DNA of 50,119 nt. It comes from Sedimentisphaerales bacterium (lineage in GTDB: Bacteria; Planctomycetota; Phycisphaerae; Sedimentisphaerales; Anaerobacaceae). The stretch is from NCBI GenBank assembly GCA_030603595.1, contig JAUVXL010000002.1:1-50119 (forward strand). The letters run 5' to 3'. Positions 1-6,774 of this stretch are shown piece after piece; position 1 is the stretch's first letter, and every line of letters begins with the position of its first letter. A model generated the notes under the pieces. The model saw only the letters and a program-made list of their open reading frames with translations. It made no database searches and was not told the origin of the DNA. The position numbers and the translations under genes are program-made.

Positions 1-141
1 GAAACGCGCCGACCGGACAAACCTTTTGGCCGAAAGCGTCCGAGAATCAGGCTGTCAGTGTACAACATCGGCATAAACGGCGGTTTCAGGGCAGATTTTT
101 CTCAGTGATCACTGTGCCGACGGGGCCTTATTGAAATGAAA

Positions 142-182
142 GAGGCCGACATCGACAGGTCTGCTGTCGTTTCGCCGGCCTC
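142..182 (-). terminator. Two-tier hairpin terminator downstream of fliS
   Basis: An outer stem GAGGCCG/CGGCCTC (142-148 with 176-182) encloses an inner stem CGACAG/CTGTCG (153-158 with 164-169). Read on the minus strand, the outer stem is followed by a U-rich run (TTTCATTTC). It lies about 105 nt after the fliS stop, so it plausibly ends the flagellin-fliS transcript. The remainder of 1-286 holds no convincing gene on either strand. Confidence 0.6.
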
Positions 183-186
183 AAAG

Positions 187-201
187 CCCGCCCGTGGCGG
201 G
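187..201. repeat. Short GC palindrome, CCCGCC-CGT-GGCGGG
   Basis: Six-base arms around a three-base loop. This is one of at least seven copies of a CCCGCC-n-GGCGGG motif in the window (see also 14964, 15357-15680, 24732 and 25226). Here it lies between fliS and the hairpin at 142-182 and may strengthen the transcript end. Confidence 0.6.
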
Positions 202-286
202 TTAGAATGTCACTGTTATACGTTGGGCAGGAACACATATCCGGGGCGCTGCCTAAGCAACGCTGGAGCCGGAGTGGACGAGGCTC

Positions 287-646
287 TCAACGGGTGATCG
301 CCCGCCAACTCTTGTTAAGCTCTTCCATCAGGCTAATCACTTCACGAATCATCTGAGGGTCGCGTTTAACGTTGGCTTGCGAGAGATGAGTGCTCATGAA
401 CACGTAGAGTTTTCGCAGATTGGCGGCCACTTCGCCGCCGGCTTCCATATCCAGGACTGTATTGAGTTCGTTGATGATGTCCTGTGCTTTGCTTATGTAG
501 CGGCCTTTCGCCTCGTCGTTTTGCGCCTCCAATTCCCGGATTGCGAGCCGCATGAACTTGATTGCTCCGTCGTAGAGCATGACTACGAGGCGACCTTTGC
601 TTTCTGTGGTGACAGAGGTCTCTTGATATGCTGAGACTCCATTCAT
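287..646 (-). CDS. fliS: Flagellin export chaperone FliS
   Basis: FliS is the cytoplasmic chaperone that binds the C-terminal helix of flagellin, prevents premature polymerisation and hands it to the export gate. The 119 residues are typical of the family. The N-terminal MNGVSAYQETSV resembles the conserved NaYxxt start, and the all-helical body contains LVVMLYDGAIKFM, a strong match to the family's L-x-MLYdGai-x-F signature. The start is supported by GGAG eight bases upstream of ATG. It lies directly downstream of the flagellin gene on the same strand, the usual arrangement. A hairpin between the two genes probably lowers fliS expression relative to flagellin. Confidence 0.95.
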   Translation of the reverse strand: MNGVSAYQETSVTTESKGRLVVMLYDGAIKFMRLAIRELEAQNDEAKGRYISKAQDIINELNTVLDMEAGGEVAANLRKLYVFMSTHLSQANVKRDPQMIREVISLMEELNKSWRAITR

Positions 647-747
647 AGTGCTACTCCATGATCTACCCAGGGGTTTGAGACCTGAGTGCTGTTTTTCGCC
701 GATTACAGACGTATATCACTGCGGTGTTGACCGGTATTTCAATTTAT

Positions 748-787
748 GGGGAGATGACTCGTGCTTGGGTGCATCGGTCATCTCCCC
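748..787 (-). terminator. Hairpin between flagellin and fliS
   Basis: A perfect 11-bp stem, GGGGAGATGAC (748-758) with GTCATCTCCCC (777-787), encloses an 18-nt loop. On the minus strand it is followed by ATAAATTG, only weakly U-rich. It begins about 30 nt after the flagellin stop. It may be a partial terminator or a 3' stabiliser that favours flagellin over fliS. Confidence 0.6.
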
Positions 788-816
788 TGAATTACCGTAT
801 CGCTCAGATACTGCTA

Positions 817-1635
817 TTACCCAAGGAGATTGAGCGCCATCTGAGGCATTGTGTTGGCCTGTGCCAACATAGATATACCGGCCTGTGCGAGGACCTGGTT
901 CCTGGTCATACTGGCCATTTCTATAGCTACATCGACATCCGAAACACGGGATTCTGCTTGTAACAGGTTCTCAGCCTGAATGTTGAGAACGTTGACGGTG
1001 CCTTCGAGCCGGTTCATCTTGTAACCGAACTTGGCGCGAGCCGTGTCTTTGGTGCCGATAGCGGTATCCAACGTCGCCAAGGCTCCCTTGGCGCTTGCTG
1101 CGGTATCGATGTTCAGAGCCGTAACGGCAAGACCGCCCGAAGCACTGGTCATATTGCTGCCGGTGATGTCGATCTTATCAGTCGTGAGTTCGCCAAAGTG
1201 GATCGACACGGTGTCGGTATTGTCGAGCATCTTGATGCCGTTGAACTTGGTAGCTCCGGCAACACGGTCGATTTCCTGACGCATTTCATCGAACTCGTTA
1301 TGCATAATCGTCCGCTGAGCTGAGGAATACGAGCCTGTAGAGGCCTGCTCAGCCAGCGACTGCATACGAACGAGGATGTCGTCGATCGTCGCCATAGCTC
1401 CTTCCATCGTCTGCAGCATGCTGATGCCGTCCTGGGCGTTCCGGGCGCCCTGTTGAATGACGGCGATGTCCGCTCGCATCAACTCGCGAACAGCCAGGCC
1501 GGCTGCATCGTCCTTGGCGCTATTGATACGCAGGCCGGAGGACAGCCTCTCGACGGACTTGGACAGAGCATCATAGCTACTGCTTAAGTGCCGAGCGGCA
1601 TTGACTGACATAAGGTTGTTCTTAATTGCTAACAT
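817..1635 (-). CDS. fliC: Flagellin (filament subunit)
   Basis: This is the structural subunit of the filament, exported through the flagellar type III system. The 272 residues consist almost entirely of the conserved D0/D1 helices. The N-terminal part reads MLAIKNNLMSVNAARHL and carries RLSSGLRINSAKDDAAGLAV. The C-terminal part carries NQVLAQAGISMLAQAN and ends in NLLG. Only about 70 central residues are variable, and these are rich in Ser and Thr (for example ITGSNMTSASGG), plausible O-glycosylation sites given the large glycosyltransferase block nearby. The start is supported by AGGAG (complement of 1644-1648) nine bases upstream of ATG. A sigma-28 type promoter lies at 1754-1780. Only one flagellin is present here; others may exist elsewhere. 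Confidence 0.97.
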   Translation of the reverse strand: MLAIKNNLMSVNAARHLSSSYDALSKSVERLSSGLRINSAKDDAAGLAVRELMRADIAVIQQGARNAQDGISMLQTMEGAMATIDDILVRMQSLAEQASTGSYSSAQRTIMHNEFDEMRQEIDRVAGATKFNGIKMLDNTDTVSIHFGELTTDKIDITGSNMTSASGGLAVTALNIDTAASAKGALATLDTAIGTKDTARAKFGYKMNRLEGTVNVLNIQAENLLQAESRVSDVDVAIEMASMTRNQVLAQAGISMLAQANTMPQMALNLLG

Positions 1636-1650
1636 GTCTTTTGCTCCTAC

Positions 1651-1703
1651 TTAAACTCTCTTGTTAAACTCTCTTGACTATTGGCCCTGTCAAGCCCTGT
1701 CAA
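1651..1703 (-). repeat. Two tandem duplications in the flagellin leader
   Basis: The 13-mer TTAAACTCTCTTG occurs twice back to back (1651-1663 and 1664-1676), and the 10-mer GCCCTGTCAA occurs twice back to back (1684-1693 and 1694-1703). Both lie between the predicted flagellin transcription start and its ribosome binding site, so they would be in the mRNA leader. Confidence 0.7.
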
Positions 1704-1753
1704 CTTAGTTCAACGCGCAACAAGCACGTCGGAATATATGCTTCCAGTGACAC

Positions 1754-1780
1754 TTTTCGATTAAGAGGATGGAAACTTAA
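1754..1780 (-). promoter_or_regulatory. Sigma-28 (FliA) promoter of flagellin
   Basis: On the minus strand the site reads TTAAGTTT-N11-ATCGAAAA. The family consensus is TAAAGTTT-N11-GCCGATAA, so the -35 matches 7 of 8 bases, the spacer is exact and the -10 matches 5 of 8. Transcription would start near 1746 and leave a leader of about 110 nt. Confidence 0.75.
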
Positions 1781-1990
1781 GGGGTTTCTTCGGCATCGTT
1801 TACACCAAAATGGCCGGACCTGTAATACCCGTGTTGGCGATACTGCCAAGGTCCAATTGTGCTCGCTCAAAGCCTAAAAAAAACGTATATTCCGCAAAGT
1901 TTTCTCCGACGCCGAAAAACTCTTCAAATTGCTGTGCTCGCGAAAAGACTGCTCTTGTTCGCCAAAGGCCGGATAGTACAAGGATAAACC

Positions 1991-3031
1991 TTGCCCGAAC
2001 CAGGCTTTGTGCGTATATTCCAGACGATGAGTACGCACGGACAGCAAAAACGTACACTGCTCGTATTCAACTGCCACGAAGCGTGGGTCAGCCAACTCGC
2101 GGTGCTGGGATATCAACTCGATATCATCGTCGGGCTCAAAGGGCAATACAAAGCCAGGTGGGACCGGCAGATGCGCCCCATACCGCCAAATTCCCGCCTG
2201 CTAAGTTTATCGGACGCGCTTCAATCAAATACCGACTACTACTGCATAATTGCACACAACATAACCGACCTGCTGGACGTCAAGCTTCGCCCGGAGCCGC
2301 GCCTTATGGTTATCCACTCGACGCTCGAAGGCCGCGCGTTGGAAGAGAGATCCGACGTTCAATCCGAAAACATGAAGGAAATGCTGCACAAGTACATAGA
2401 ACTCATCGGCGGCCACGTCGTCGCCGTCTCGATGCTAAAGGGTGCATCGTGGGGTTTCACGGATGATATCGTGCCATTCTGTGTCGATCCGGACGACTAC
2501 CCGCCTTACGAGGGTAATGAGGCCTGCGGTCTTCGGATATGCAATTTTGTTCGGAACAAGAAGAGTATTCTATTATGGGACCTCCACGAACAGGCTTTCG
2601 GAGGGCTTGCCGTGCGTATCGTCGGGCATAATCCCGGTCTGCCGGGCGTCTCAGCCGCCCGCGATTGGGACCATCTAAAGGAACTGCTGCAATCCCACCG
2701 GTTCTACATTCACACCGCCGACCCGCATCTCGAAGATGGATATAATATGGCAACCATCGAGGCAATGGCTGCCGGAATGCCTATTCTGGGTAATAAGCAC
2801 GCTGGTTCGCCGGTCGAACACGGGGTTAGCGGCTTTCTGAGTAACGACCCCAGCGAATTAGGGAAATTCGCCCGGATGCTGCTCGATAACCGGCGATTAG
2901 CAGTAACAATGGGTCAGCAGGCCCGAAGAACAGCAATTGAGAAGTTCTCAACCGCTAATTTCAGACAGGCCTTCCTTCAGTCCATAGAAACCGCGCGGTG
3001 TAAACGCAACAGCAGAAAGGTTGCGCTGTGA
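1991..3031 (+). CDS. Glycosyltransferase, GT4/group 1 type
   Basis: This is probably a nucleotide-sugar-dependent retaining glycosyltransferase of the GT-B fold. The C-terminal half carries the sugar-nucleotide-binding pattern: HLEDGYNMATIEAMAAGMPIL has the E-x7-E type spacing of GT4 enzymes, followed by SPVEHGVSGFL. The N-terminal domain is less conserved. The start is uncertain: TTG at 1991 has AAGGA six bases upstream, while an in-frame ATG at 2027 begins MSTHGQQKRTLLVF and would remove 12 residues. The gene stands alone on the plus strand between flagellin and fliK, so a role in decorating flagellin is plausible but inferred. Donor and acceptor cannot be read from the sequence. Confidence 0.85.
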   Translation: MPEPGFVRIFQTMSTHGQQKRTLLVFNCHEAWVSQLAVLGYQLDIIVGLKGQYKARWDRQMRPIPPNSRLLSLSDALQSNTDYYCIIAHNITDLLDVKLRPEPRLMVIHSTLEGRALEERSDVQSENMKEMLHKYIELIGGHVVAVSMLKGASWGFTDDIVPFCVDPDDYPPYEGNEACGLRICNFVRNKKSILLWDLHEQAFGGLAVRIVGHNPGLPGVSAARDWDHLKELLQSHRFYIHTADPHLEDGYNMATIEAMAAGMPILGNKHAGSPVEHGVSGFLSNDPSELGKFARMLLDNRRLAVTMGQQARRTAIEKFSTANFRQAFLQSIETARCKRNSRKVAL

Positions 3032-3107
3032 TCCACTCTGAGAGAGCAGCCGGGGGGTAAGTATTTCAGGTTCGATCTCGATTGAGAGGCGACTTTCGTG
3101 GACCGGG

Positions 3108-5033
3108 CTATGCAAACATGTCTATCGATTTGTCGGTAACGTAAACCTGGCTACGTCCGGTAAGTCCCGTATAGGCGCTATCGTCCGCCGGCAATTCGTT
3201 GATCGATGTGCTTGGCGCGTGTGGATCGGGGCTTGTCGCGCCCTGTTGACCGCCCCAGCTATCCTGCTGCGGCATCCCTGACTGACCATTTAGGGCTTGA
3301 TGCTCCTGTTCGCCGGTCATAACAACTTCAAGCCGTTTGACCTGAACGCCTAATTCCTGAAGATCTCGCGTGATTTCCGGGAGTGCCTGCTGGATTTCGG
3401 CCCTCGTTTGCGACTTGCTGACCTCCAACAGACCTGTGATCTGGTCTCCCTGCTCCTGGAACTTGACGATTACGCTGCCGAGTTCCGGCGGATTGAGCCG
3501 AATAGTGATCTCCTTCCCCGATCCAACTATCGAACTCGTTATAGACTCCCGAATCTGCTCGCCAACGGTCGATGATATGTCGCCATCGGAAGGATTAGCG
3601 GCTGATTTAGGGGCCTGCGCAGCAGCGAGAGGCTGCTCGGCGGTGGAAATCCGAGGGCTGTCTGCAAGAATCACCTGCTCGGACTCCGCGGAGTCTCTTC
3701 CATCGGGAGTCGCCGTGTTACGGCTTTTTGCCTGTGGTGTGGCCGGCTCAATCTGGGCCGCATTGAGTTTTTGAATGAAAGAGTCGTCCGAGAGAGTCTT
3801 TTCACCGGGGCTGGCCTCCATGCCATCGCCGTGAGGCGACTCTGAAAGCGTATTGGCTTGTCGGTCGGCGCTGCCATCGCCGTGAGGCGACTCTGAAAGT
3901 GTGTTGGCTTGTCGGTCGGCGTTGCCGTCGCCGACAGGCGACTCTGAAAGTGTATTGGCTTGTCGGTCGGCGTTGCCATCACCGCTTGATTCTTGGAAAG
4001 TACTTGCGGACATTTTAGGACCATGCTCATCCGGTTGCGGCTGAGCGTTGGAAGATGCCTCTTTCACCACGTCAAACTTTTCTTGCGACGCAGGGTCGGT
4101 ATTCACCGAGGCCTGCTCAACGGCATCACCTGACTTTTCCCCTGACAGGGCCGTCGTATCGCCGCCGGCGAACGATTCACTCACTAATTCGGGGCTTTCC
4201 TCCTCCGTAGCGGCGCCTTCCTGGCTCACAGGTGCACCGTTCAGCGTCGTTTTTGCCTCAATCCGCCCCACTTCAGCAGGCTGAGCACTCAGAACAGACG
4301 CCGCATTGTCTTTAGCCGGTTGAACAACCTTATGCTCGACTTGGGCGGTCAATTCGATGATTGCGTCGGATGATTCAGGTATTGTGGGTGTTGATATCAC
4401 GCCGGCCTGGCCAGACTCCCCGGCATTAGTATCCACGGGCCCTGAGAGGCCCGTACTGTTGAGTAATTGGGCCAAGCTCTGCGAACTCCCCACCAACTCC
4501 TGTTGAGGCAGATTTGCCGTTTCCGGGACGGTCTTGTCCAGCACGGCGGACGGCTCGGCAGATGCCTGGGTTAGAAGAGGTTGCGATTGTTCTGCCGAGC
4601 AGTGATTTGGCATGGCTGCCGCCTCAGCAGGGGTCTGCGTCTCCGCCTGGTTTTCTGCCGTCCCCGAAGCTTCGGCCTGCATTTGCTCCTCAAGCGTCTG
4701 CTCGAAATCCTTTGCCGGCTCCTCATGAGCAGGCCGCCCTGGAACGTCAATTGGCGTATTATCGGGCGTTACCCTCTGGGCCTCATTGGTGGTCGTAAGC
4801 TGCTCGCTTGCCTCGGAATCGGGATTCCTCGCACTTGTCGGAGCAGCAGACTCAGACAGGTCTGAGACGACCCCAACATTCAATACGAGCGCATTTGTCA
4901 ACAAATCGACATCCATACGCTGAGAAGTCAGCAAGCTTCGTGCCAGCATTGGGGCCGAAGCGCCTCTGGCATTGTAATCTGTTGTCACAGCAGGAGTTAT
5001 AAGCACAAAAAGAAGTTGTACGGCTTGGTGCAT
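3108..5033 (-). CDS. fliK: Flagellar hook-length control protein FliK
   Basis: FliK is exported during hook assembly, measures hook length and switches FlhB specificity to filament substrates. The 641 residues have the expected layout: a long low-complexity, Ala/Glu/Ser/Gln-rich ruler region and a conserved C-terminal domain at about residues 490-565. That domain contains ITIRLNPPELGSVIVKF and LPEITRDLQELGVQVKRLEV, the Flg_hook signature. The ruler holds a 17-residue tandem repeat (3822-3990). The start is unsure because no good ribosome binding site precedes the first ATG, and downstream ATGs at residues 29 and 40 are alternatives. It is transcribed divergently from flgB. Confidence 0.93.
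   Translation of the reverse strand: MHQAVQLLFVLITPAVTTDYNARGASAPMLARSLLTSQRMDVDLLTNALVLNVGVVSDLSESAAPTSARNPDSEASEQLTTTNEAQRVTPDNTPIDVPGRPAHEEPAKDFEQTLEEQMQAEASGTAENQAETQTPAEAAAMPNHCSAEQSQPLLTQASAEPSAVLDKTVPETANLPQQELVGSSQSLAQLLNSTGLSGPVDTNAGESGQAGVISTPTIPESSDAIIELTAQVEHKVVQPAKDNAASVLSAQPAEVGRIEAKTTLNGAPVSQEGAATEEESPELVSESFAGGDTTALSGEKSGDAVEQASVNTDPASQEKFDVVKEASSNAQPQPDEHGPKMSASTFQESSGDGNADRQANTLSESPVGDGNADRQANTLSESPHGDGSADRQANTLSESPHGDGMEASPGEKTLSDDSFIQKLNAAQIEPATPQAKSRNTATPDGRDSAESEQVILADSPRISTAEQPLAAAQAPKSAANPSDGDISSTVGEQIRESITSSIVGSGKEITIRLNPPELGSVIVKFQEQGDQITGLLEVSKSQTRAEIQQALPEITRDLQELGVQVKRLEVVMTGEQEHQALNGQSGMPQQDSWGGQQGATSPDPHAPSTSINELPADDSAYTGLTGRSQVYVTDKSIDMFA
3822..3990 (-). repeat. 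51-bp tandem repeat in fliK
   Basis: Three near-identical 51-bp units plus a partial one encode a 17-residue unit built around GDGNADRQANTLSESP. The shared GGCGACTCTGAAAG marker recurs at 3835, 3886 and 3937, exactly 51 bp apart. Copy changes would keep the frame and lengthen or shorten the FliK ruler by 17 residues. Confidence 0.9.
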
Positions 5034-5267
5034 CGCTCAGTACTTCTTTGATGCGGAGAAATACTCTAAGTATTAGGCAAGAATTTCCGGCCTGACGCCG
5101 CAGGAGATGTGCGAGCGTCGCTGCTAAGCAAAGGTGTAAAGAATGGCATCGGCTTGTATAGAATCCTGACGCCTGGATTATTGCTTGGGCAGCCCCGATG
5201 AATCCCATTTGGGCGTTTTTGGGCGAAATTGGCGGATTGACGTGCGAAAATGCGTGCCCGGCAACAT
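5034..5267. other. Divergent intergenic region, fliK / flgB
   Basis: The gap between the fliK start and the flgB sigma-54 promoter holds no gene. No good fliK promoter was found on the minus strand. GGGCACGCATTTTCGCA (complement of 5243-5260) resembles a sigma-54 site but its GG-to-GC spacing is one base too long. Confidence 0.5.
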
Positions 5268-5284
5268 TTGGCACGCTGATTGCT
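5268..5284 (+). promoter_or_regulatory. Sigma-54 (RpoN) promoter of the flgB operon
   Basis: TTGGCACGCTGATTGCT matches the sigma-54 consensus YTGGCACGRNNNTTGCW at every position but the R. The invariant GG (5270-5271) and GC (5282-5283) are exactly 10 bases apart. Transcription would start near 5295. This favours the GTG at 5337 over the upstream TTG at 5280 as the flgB start. No enhancer site for an NtrC-type activator was identified. Confidence 0.85.
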
Positions 5285-5336
5285 CGGAGTTGTACGACAA
5301 GAAAGGTTTGTGCAAAGACAATACGGGAAAATTGAT

Positions 5337-5696
5337 GTGTCAGAGATAAGCAGCATCGTTGAATTCCTGGAGGCCGGCATAAAGGCCGAGAGTCTCCGAC
5401 AGAAAACAATCGCTAACAACGTCGCCAATCTTAAGACGCCGGGATACCGCAGGATTGACGTCAATTTCGAGCAATTGCTTGCCAAGGCGCTTGACTCAAA
5501 CGGAGCGGCCGATCTTGATGATGTTATGCCCCAGATATATCAGCCCAGACAGACGCCGGTCAAATCGAACGGCAACGATGTCAGCCTGGAAGCAGAAGTC
5601 GGCGAGATGATCAAGAATAGCCTTCGCCATAAGCTCTTCGTCAGAGTGCTCCAGAAGAAGTACCTGGGAATGCAGGCCGCCATTAACACGAAGTAA
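5337..5696 (+). CDS. flgB: Flagellar proximal rod protein FlgB
   Basis: FlgB is an early-exported rod subunit that sits on the MS ring with FlgC and FliE. The product from GTG 5337 has 119 residues. It has the flagellar basal-body rod motif near the N-terminus, QKTIANNVANLKTPGYRRID, and the family's C-terminal helix (RHKLFVRVLQKKYLGMQAAI). The reading frame is open back to TTG 5280, but that codon lies inside the sigma-54 promoter and upstream of the predicted transcription start. GTG 5337 begins MSEISSIVEFL, matching normal family length, with a weak GGGA about nine bases before it. It is the first gene of the basal body-stator operon. Confidence 0.93.
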   Translation: MSEISSIVEFLEAGIKAESLRQKTIANNVANLKTPGYRRIDVNFEQLLAKALDSNGAADLDDVMPQIYQPRQTPVKSNGNDVSLEAEVGEMIKNSLRHKLFVRVLQKKYLGMQAAINTK

Positions 5697-5762
5697 TCGT
5701 ACCGCTTTCGGGTATTAGAACGCCTCGGCCAAAAAGGAAGCAAAACGATCAGGAACAGACAG

Positions 5763-6167
5763 ATGGAAATCAATAGCAACTTCGGCCCGATAGACATAGC
5801 CCTCTCAGGCATGCGGGCACAGAACAAAAGTATAGGGGTGATCTCATCGAACGTCGCCAACGCGCAGTCAACGGACGACGGGGACGGATCGGCCTACCGC
5901 AGGCTCGAAGCAATATTCAGAGCTGCCGACGACGAAATCGGCGGCGTTATCCTCGACGAGATAGCCGCCGACATGAGCGAGTTGCCGCGGATACTAAAAC
6001 CGGGCCATCCCGATGCGGACAAGCAGGGATATGTGGCAATGCCGAACGTAGATCTGCCCGTCGAGATGGTCAACCTGACCATGGCGGCGAGGGCATATCA
6101 GGCGAATGTTGCCGTTATGAAGCGATACCAGCGTATGGTGGAAAGCACACTCGAACTACTCCGATAG
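5763..6167 (+). CDS. flgC: Flagellar proximal rod protein FlgC
   Basis: FlgC is a rod subunit exported by the flagellar type III apparatus. The 134 residues are normal for the family. The N-terminus has MRAQNKSIGVISSNVANAQST, the rod-protein N-terminal helix, and the C-terminus has NLPVEMVNLTMAARAYQANV-type sequence (here VDLPVEMVNLTMAARAYQ), the strongest FlgC signature. AGGA lies about nine bases upstream of the ATG. It follows flgB by 66 nt and precedes fliE, with a large perfect palindrome between. Confidence 0.96.
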   Translation: MEINSNFGPIDIALSGMRAQNKSIGVISSNVANAQSTDDGDGSAYRRLEAIFRAADDEIGGVILDEIAADMSELPRILKPGHPDADKQGYVAMPNVDLPVEMVNLTMAARAYQANVAVMKRYQRMVESTLELLR

Positions 6168-6183
6168 GTTGGGAAGCAATGAT

Positions 6184-6227
6184 TTCTGCAAAATTGCAGG
6201 TTAGGCCTAACCTGCAATTTTGCAGAA
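6184..6227. repeat. Perfect 44-bp palindrome between flgC and fliE
   Basis: The two 22-base halves are exact reverse complements meeting at GGCC (6205-6206), with no spacer. Each half contains a TGCAAAATTGCA-type inner dyad. It starts 16 bp after the flgC stop and ends 20 bp before the fliE ATG, leaving the fliE ribosome binding site (AAGGAAAG) free. No T-run follows, so it is not a classic terminator. It could be a mobile palindromic element or an RNA hairpin that tunes fliE translation or processing. Confidence 0.95.
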
Positions 6228-6247
6228 GCCTTTAAGGAAAGAAGATA

Positions 6248-6571
6248 ATGATCAATTTGAATGCGAACATCAGTTCGACGCTACCGAAGATCAACCCCGA
6301 ATCCTTCGGGACGGGCAAGATCGGCGATTCCGGCGGCGGCAAAATCGGTTTCCAAGATACAATAAAGGCTGCGGGGAAATACATCTCCGATGTTAGCGAC
6401 GTTCAACAGTCATCGAATGCATCGATCAAGGATTTGTTGGCCGGGAAGAACTCGGATATTACCTCCGTAGTCGCCTCGGTGGCCAAGGCTGATATGAGCT
6501 TCAAACTTCTTGTGGGCGTTCGAAACAAACTAATTGAAGCCTATAAGCAGACTATGAATATGCAGTTGTAG
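6248..6571 (+). CDS. fliE: Flagellar hook-basal body protein FliE
   Basis: FliE joins the MS ring to the rod and is among the first exported proteins. At 107 residues it matches the family. The C-terminal signature is clear: SVAKADMSFKLLVGVRNKL followed by IEAYKQTMNMQL. ATG 6248 is preceded by AAGGAAAG at a good distance. It is the third gene of the operon. About 200 bp separate it from fliF, filled by a repeat element. Confidence 0.95.
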   Translation: MINLNANISSTLPKINPESFGTGKIGDSGGGKIGFQDTIKAAGKYISDVSDVQQSSNASIKDLLAGKNSDITSVVASVAKADMSFKLLVGVRNKLIEAYKQTMNMQL

Positions 6572-6612
6572 TTGATAAATCACTAATTAAGTTCCTGTTG
6601 TGGAAAGCCGAA

Positions 6613-6727
6613 ATCGCCAATGTCACCCCTGCAAAGCTTGTGCCCGCGAAGCTTGTCCTCGACCCCGATCGGGGAGCGGGTAGCAGGGGTCTATGGCGAA
6701 AAAAATGGATTCCTGCTTTCGCAGGAA
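6613..6727. repeat. MITE-like element plus palindromic hairpin upstream of fliF
   Basis: The gap between fliE and fliF (6572-6774) holds imperfect inverted repeats of about 20 bp, 6613-6632 and 6683-6702, with identical ACCCCTGC/GCAGGGGT cores (6625-6632, 6683-6690). Inside are two AAGCTTGT copies and the palindrome CCCCGATCGGGG. Directly after comes the hairpin TTCCTGC-TTTC-GCAGGAA (6710-6727). Read on the minus strand it would encode FVIPAKAGIHF, the hallmark of a small repeat dispersed in many bacterial genomes. It looks like inserted non-coding repeat DNA rather than a gene. Confidence 0.75.
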
Positions 6728-6774
6728 TGACAAACACTGTTTCCGCAACCGATACTAATTAACGAAAAGGATTA

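Larger units (their letters stand above)
1636..1990. other. Divergent intergenic region, flagellin / glycosyltransferase
   Basis: This 355-bp gene-free stretch holds the flagellin leader, its sigma-28 promoter and, beyond 1780, about 210 bp with no clear promoter for the plus-strand glycosyltransferase. An A-rich run sits at 1875-1883. A plus-strand CAAAGTTT...GCCGAAAA pair (1895-1918) resembles a sigma-28 site but has an 8-bp spacer. Confidence 0.6.

Noticed and set aside
1895-1918. CAAAGTTT...GCCGAAAA as a sigma-28 promoter for the plus-strand glycosyltransferase
   Set aside because: Both halves match well but the spacer is 8 bp instead of 11, which should not be functional.
1810-2466. Plus-strand open frame overlapping the glycosyltransferase start
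   Set aside because: Its composition is Arg/Pro-rich and it overlaps the conserved glycosyltransferase frame; it looks like an out-of-frame shadow.
5243-5260. Minus-strand sigma-54 promoter for fliK
   Set aside because: GG and GC are 11 bases apart rather than 10 and the -12 element is poor.
5280-5336. TTG 5280 as the flgB start
   Set aside because: The codon lies inside the sigma-54 promoter and before the predicted transcription start, and the extra 19 residues have no family match.
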